Assembly (NCBI GenBank): GCA_028023455.1
Contig: JAQFVV010012396.1
Coordinates: 4,247,656 to 4,311,655, forward strand
DNA from: Epiperipatus broadwayi
Taxonomy: Eukaryota > Onychophora > Udeonychophora > Euonychophora > Peripatidae
Length of the DNA: 64,000 nucleotides
Direction of reading: 5' to 3'
Shown here: positions 60,293 through 64,000 of the stretch, in pieces
Layout: each line of letters starts with the position of its first letter
Position numbering within the stretch: the stretch's first letter is position 1
The notes under the pieces: model-generated
Told to the model about the DNA's origin: nothing
Databases searched by the model: none
Seen by the model: the letters and a program-made list of their open reading frames with translations, nothing else
Translations under genes and position numbers: made by a program

Positions 60293-62319
60293 AAGCGTCT
60301 ATTCAATCTCACATTACCATTCTATATGTATCTATTATGTGCAAGATTGTTCTGACTTCTGAGCTGATATATAGTTGTGATAGGATGCACTGATAATAAA
60401 ATAAAAAAAACTATTATATATATATATAAGTTTCTGACATTTTGAAAGCCTTATGATCATATTTCCCATTGAATAAGAGTTAAAGGCAAGAAAGATGTTT
60501 TAAGAACAAAGAAATATTTTATAGTATATAGTACTGAAATTCAAATTATGTAAGTAATTAATAGGAAAAAGCCATAATTATAAAATTGTTAATTTATCAA
60601 ACATTTGAAATTAAAATATGTGTTAATAAATGCATCCATGTAATCTGTTTTCTTGTATCCATGTAAACAGAAAATATATTTTTAAAGTAATAATGATGAT
60701 GAAGAGGTGCACATGTTAGCTTTAAGTTTTTAATTATGTAATAAGTTTTGATTGTATCTAAAACACAGCATCCTCTTTAATTTAATGTATATTTAAATCA
60801 ATAATCAGATATATCAATTAACTAAACACTTTGGTTAATACAAACAATATATGTATATGTATTGTTATGGGATGATAATGATCAAATCCCATCATAAGTT
60901 AGTATCAATTAGCTTTATAAATATAAATACAGTAATGAGTTAAATAAAAAAATCTTTAAATAGTTTGAGAGTAAAAAATATATATGCTTGTATATAAATA
61001 ATCAATCAAAATAAAGTTGTTGTTTCAATATTGTTTTCATTACTTGATTTTTATTGATTTGTGTCAACATTATGAACAAATAAATTGTATTCAATATTTG
61101 ACCATTAGAGTAATATATGCTAGTAGTCTTAATATATATATACACACACACAATATGTAGATTTCATTTATAAATACAATAAAATATACACTGGAAAAAA
61201 TTTTCAATATTTGTACATATATAGATATTGTATCACAATAATAAAATCTGTATATTTTATTTTATTTTATCTATCTAGAAAGTTAAAAAGTGAAAATTAA
61301 GTTTTGCTCTTTATTACCTTGTAAAAGTAAAATTAAAAGGAGTAAAAAATTACCAACATTTTTTTAAATTACTATTCATATAATATTTTCTTTGTAAAAG
61401 AGAATTTTTTTTTTCTTATCAAAGTTGGAGATTTGGAAAATGTATTTTCTTTTTGTGTGTATGTATTGATGAGGAATTTTATTTTGTTAATTAATTAAAA
61501 GATTTATTTGGGGTTTAATAAGAAAAAAAAGTAATGATAAGAAAAAACAAGCTGACAGAAATTTCTTTTCATTTATATGGCTATAAATTAGATTTTAACA
61601 CTAAAAAATTAGTTCTTGGATTGTTTTTAGTAGTGAAAGATAGAGAAAAGTCTTTACTGAGGAACTATATCTTTGAAAAGTAAGTCAAGGTGGGAAGATC
61701 AACTCTGAATTGATGGAGTGTATATAATTACCACATTCCAGTAATTACTTGTAGGAAATAAACATTTTATATCATGGATTACTAGTTTTTGCCTCATAAG
61801 AATGCTATTTGTTAGAATGACCGAAGAAAGCAAAATGGAATAGAAGAAAAACATTTTAGTACACCTGTCTTTTTCAATCATCAACATGTAAGCCTGTATA
61901 TAATCGGTTTGTATGTAAATGCCTGCCTCATGGAAAAAAATATCCTGTAAAGTAGATGTATGAATCTGAATTTTTGTGCCTCCTGTTTTATAATGTTATA
62001 CATGAAGAGTATGCTGGAAGGTTGAACAGTGAGTCAATTTTTTTTAAAGAAAGAAAAAAGTATCTTAACAGATTAAAATATTTCTTTTTCCTTTGAAGAG
62101 AACGTAGCCCCAGATATTTCTTAGCTTTTTCAGCAAATTAAATATTTAAAATGTGAAAGAAAATCATACAGCCTGAAAGTAAATTTAATTATTATTTTTT
62201 GATTTTAATATTGTATATCGATATAATTTATAGATTAGTCAATATATATATACATCATTATGTGTGTGTGGTATAATAGAATATCACTTTGAAACCTACC
62301 AAATATATATTTTTGTAAT
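60289..62319. other. AT-rich sequence, nothing recognised
   Basis: No gene or repeat could be supported. A minus-strand frame at 61699-61887 has no family similarity. Confidence 0.4.
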
Positions 62320-62760
62320 GTAATTTTCACTATACCACTCTCATGCAAGATGTGAACTGGTTTCTATCCTCTTTTAACACTTTCTAGAGGAAAGTAATCA
62401 TAAATATATCACTAAAAACATGTGAAAAAGATGTATGATTTTCAAGATGCACAAACTACTTGAAGGAAGTATATTTATAATTTGCATCAAGTGGTTTGTA
62501 TCGAAGTTGTGAGGGCAGTAATTTGATATTTATCAATTAAACCGTAGTAATTCTCTATATATATTGAACAATGATAAAAATATGTTTAAAAGAAGGTGAT
62601 CTGGACCAATAAGCATGAAATGTGCAGCTTGGGAATCATACATCTTTTTCACATGTCTCTGATAATATGCTTATAATTGTGCCCCTCTACAAGGTATTAA
62701 AAATGGATAGCAACCAATCCCTACCTTGCAAGAGAGTGGTGGCATGAAAATTATACTCTG
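62320..62760. repeat. Inverted pair of R7 repeats
   Basis: The left arm 62320-62475 and right arm 62610-62760 are reverse complements: attttca..taccactctc.tgcaag, ggtttctatcc, acatgtgaaaaagatgtatg, att..caag.tgcaca. The spacer is about 135 bp. Identity is moderate. A third, partial copy lies at 59942-59995. Confidence 0.75.
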
Positions 62761-63844
62761 GAAATATTATTCATTATATGGATAATCTCTAATCTAATGA
62801 ACGACTTATAAAAATTATTAATCTACCAAATATGTCATTAATTTACTTTATTATAAATGCAATTCATAACTTAATCTTTATTTACAGCTATGTATGTGTG
62901 CATATGAAATATTTATTCTATTTTGTAAAGAAGCATTTAACGTCTTAAAATTCAATGTTCTTTAATTATTTAATAACTTTTGATAATGTATTTGTGTATA
63001 AACCTGTATACAACCATATATCACTGTGTAAATCAAAAAATAGGGGGGGTGGGTGAGGTTTTTCATTTATATCTTAATATTGTATTTCTCTAATATGTTA
63101 TATTATGTTAAAATGTGGTTATGAGTTTTATTTGGTGGCATTTGGTGTTCAATTTATCTGATCATCTCAATCCACAATAAATATAAATTATACAGTTTAT
63201 TATGTTTACTTTTTGTATTATATACCACTCATCTTGGAGAATTTAAAAGCATTTTTGAGCTTGAACTTGGGATATGCTGTAGGGAACTGTAGGTGGATGT
63301 CTATATAAAGATTCTTTTAAAGTGGTGCATGGAATCCATGGGACTCAGGTTTTATAAAAACACTTTATTAATTGCAACCTTTGCTGATCCTTATAGTGAT
63401 TGATACCAAAAGAGTAATCATGAATATAACTGATGATTATTAGTTTGATCTCCTTTTTAATAATATAGATTTTTATTTACAGTGGGCTTCTTTTAATTGA
63501 ATTGAAATGACACTATTTGTTGGATTGTGGATACATCATTAAATTTACTTGTATTATTCGCATGTGAAGCCCATAATAGTTAATTTAAATAGACTAAACT
63601 AATTGTGGATTTCACTGCTTAAAAATGTATAGCATCCTGTGTAGAATATGTATTATAGTGTAGTGCTACGAAGTGGAATGTTGCAGTAAGAATAAGAGAG
63701 GTAAGTTTACTGTACAGTGTAGATGTGTGATGTCAGTATGGTAGAGTATGGATTCAAATACTAAAGATTTCTGAATCAACAGTCAATGTGTCACTTCCGT
63801 TTTTCGAACTTCATGTAGTTTTCATCTTCTGTGAGGGTATAAGT
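62761..63844. other. AT-rich sequence; weak tRNA-like segment
   Basis: gtcagtatggtagagtatgg followed directly by attcaaatact (about 63733-63765) is loosely tRNA-like but the spacing is too short for a normal promoter. A G-rich run (63043-63057) is present. No gene was recognised. Confidence 0.3.
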
Positions 63845-64000
63845 TTATGTATATAGTATATTTACATTATTGGAAATCTCAGCCTTGGGATGGCCTTTGA
63901 GCATTCCATCATCAGATTTTCAATTGGATGGATGGTTGAAGAATTGGAGTGTGGAGTGGATTTAAGCCTGTTCATCAAAGTATGAAGATTGGTTATCTTA
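63845..64000 (-). repeat. SINE-like repeat family R5, 5' part (minus), runs off the window
   Basis: On the minus strand aatccactcca..ccatccatccaattgaaaatctgatgatggaatgc matches the 5' block of the R5 copies at 39955 and 54265. The hammerhead and tRNA-like parts are not seen downstream, so this copy is partial. Confidence 0.6.

Noticed and set aside
61659-61685. CTGAGGA followed by GAAAA
   Set aside because: The bases between cannot form stem II; a chance match in AT-rich DNA.
63043-63057. G-rich run as a possible G-quadruplex
   Set aside because: It has two clear G-runs of three or more separated by T, then only GAGG; four proper runs are not present.

Overview
The window looks like intergenic DNA from an animal genome. 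It is strongly AT-rich, full of (TA)n and (TTA)n microsatellites, and built from decayed retroelements, fold-back repeats and tRNA-like SINEs. No host exon, tRNA, rRNA or CRISPR array could be supported. The LINE, RTE and Penelope-like protein remnants, the tRNA-like SINEs and the long TA microsatellites fit a mollusc, most plausibly a cephalopod such as an octopus. That placement is inference only. One run of exactly 500 N (28430-28929) marks a scaffold join.

Layout. 0-11 kb: AT-rich DNA with a three-unit diverged tandem repeat that ends in a palindrome (2.0-3.2 kb) and SINE-like repeats. 11.7-13.2 kb: a 5'-truncated Penelope-like element (PLE, minus strand) with a GIY-YIG endonuclease remnant, a frame-breaking 119-bp duplication and a hammerhead-ribozyme-like terminus. 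15.5-18.2 kb: a large diverged inverted repeat whose spacer holds a 414-bp tandem array; each of its two full units has a well-formed hammerhead on the minus strand. 20.9-23.0 kb: a GC- and CpG-richer island with an LTR-like fragment. 26.5-28.0 kb: a 530-bp palindrome beside a second PLE remnant. 28-35 kb: assembly gap, dispersed repeats, a 252-bp hairpin insertion with a 13-bp target duplication, and a LINE RT relic. 38.4-40.3 kb: an open R2-like LINE fragment, then a head-to-head pair of SINE-like repeats, one carrying a hammerhead. 42.5-45.9 kb: a terminal-inverted-repeat element and an RTE fragment. 49.4-52.8 kb: a near full-length but dead LINE (APE endonuclease, RT, C-terminal zinc finger) meeting an RTE 3' end. 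54-55.6 kb: another head-to-head SINE pair, then a 784-bp fold-back element with a hammerhead in each arm and a 14-bp target duplication. 56-64 kb: microsatellites, a triple HHR-like repeat and further inverted repeats.

Main result. Four unrelated-looking repeat families here contain, in the right order and spacing, CUGANGA, stem II, GAAA, a tiny palindromic stem III, a UH cleavage site and a complementary stem I. Three of the families occur as inverted or fold-back copies. This resembles known PLE-borne hammerheads, metazoan retrozymes and hammerhead SINE-like elements (the schistosome Sm-alpha type). The density, and the repeated head-to-head arrangement, are the most interesting signal in the window.
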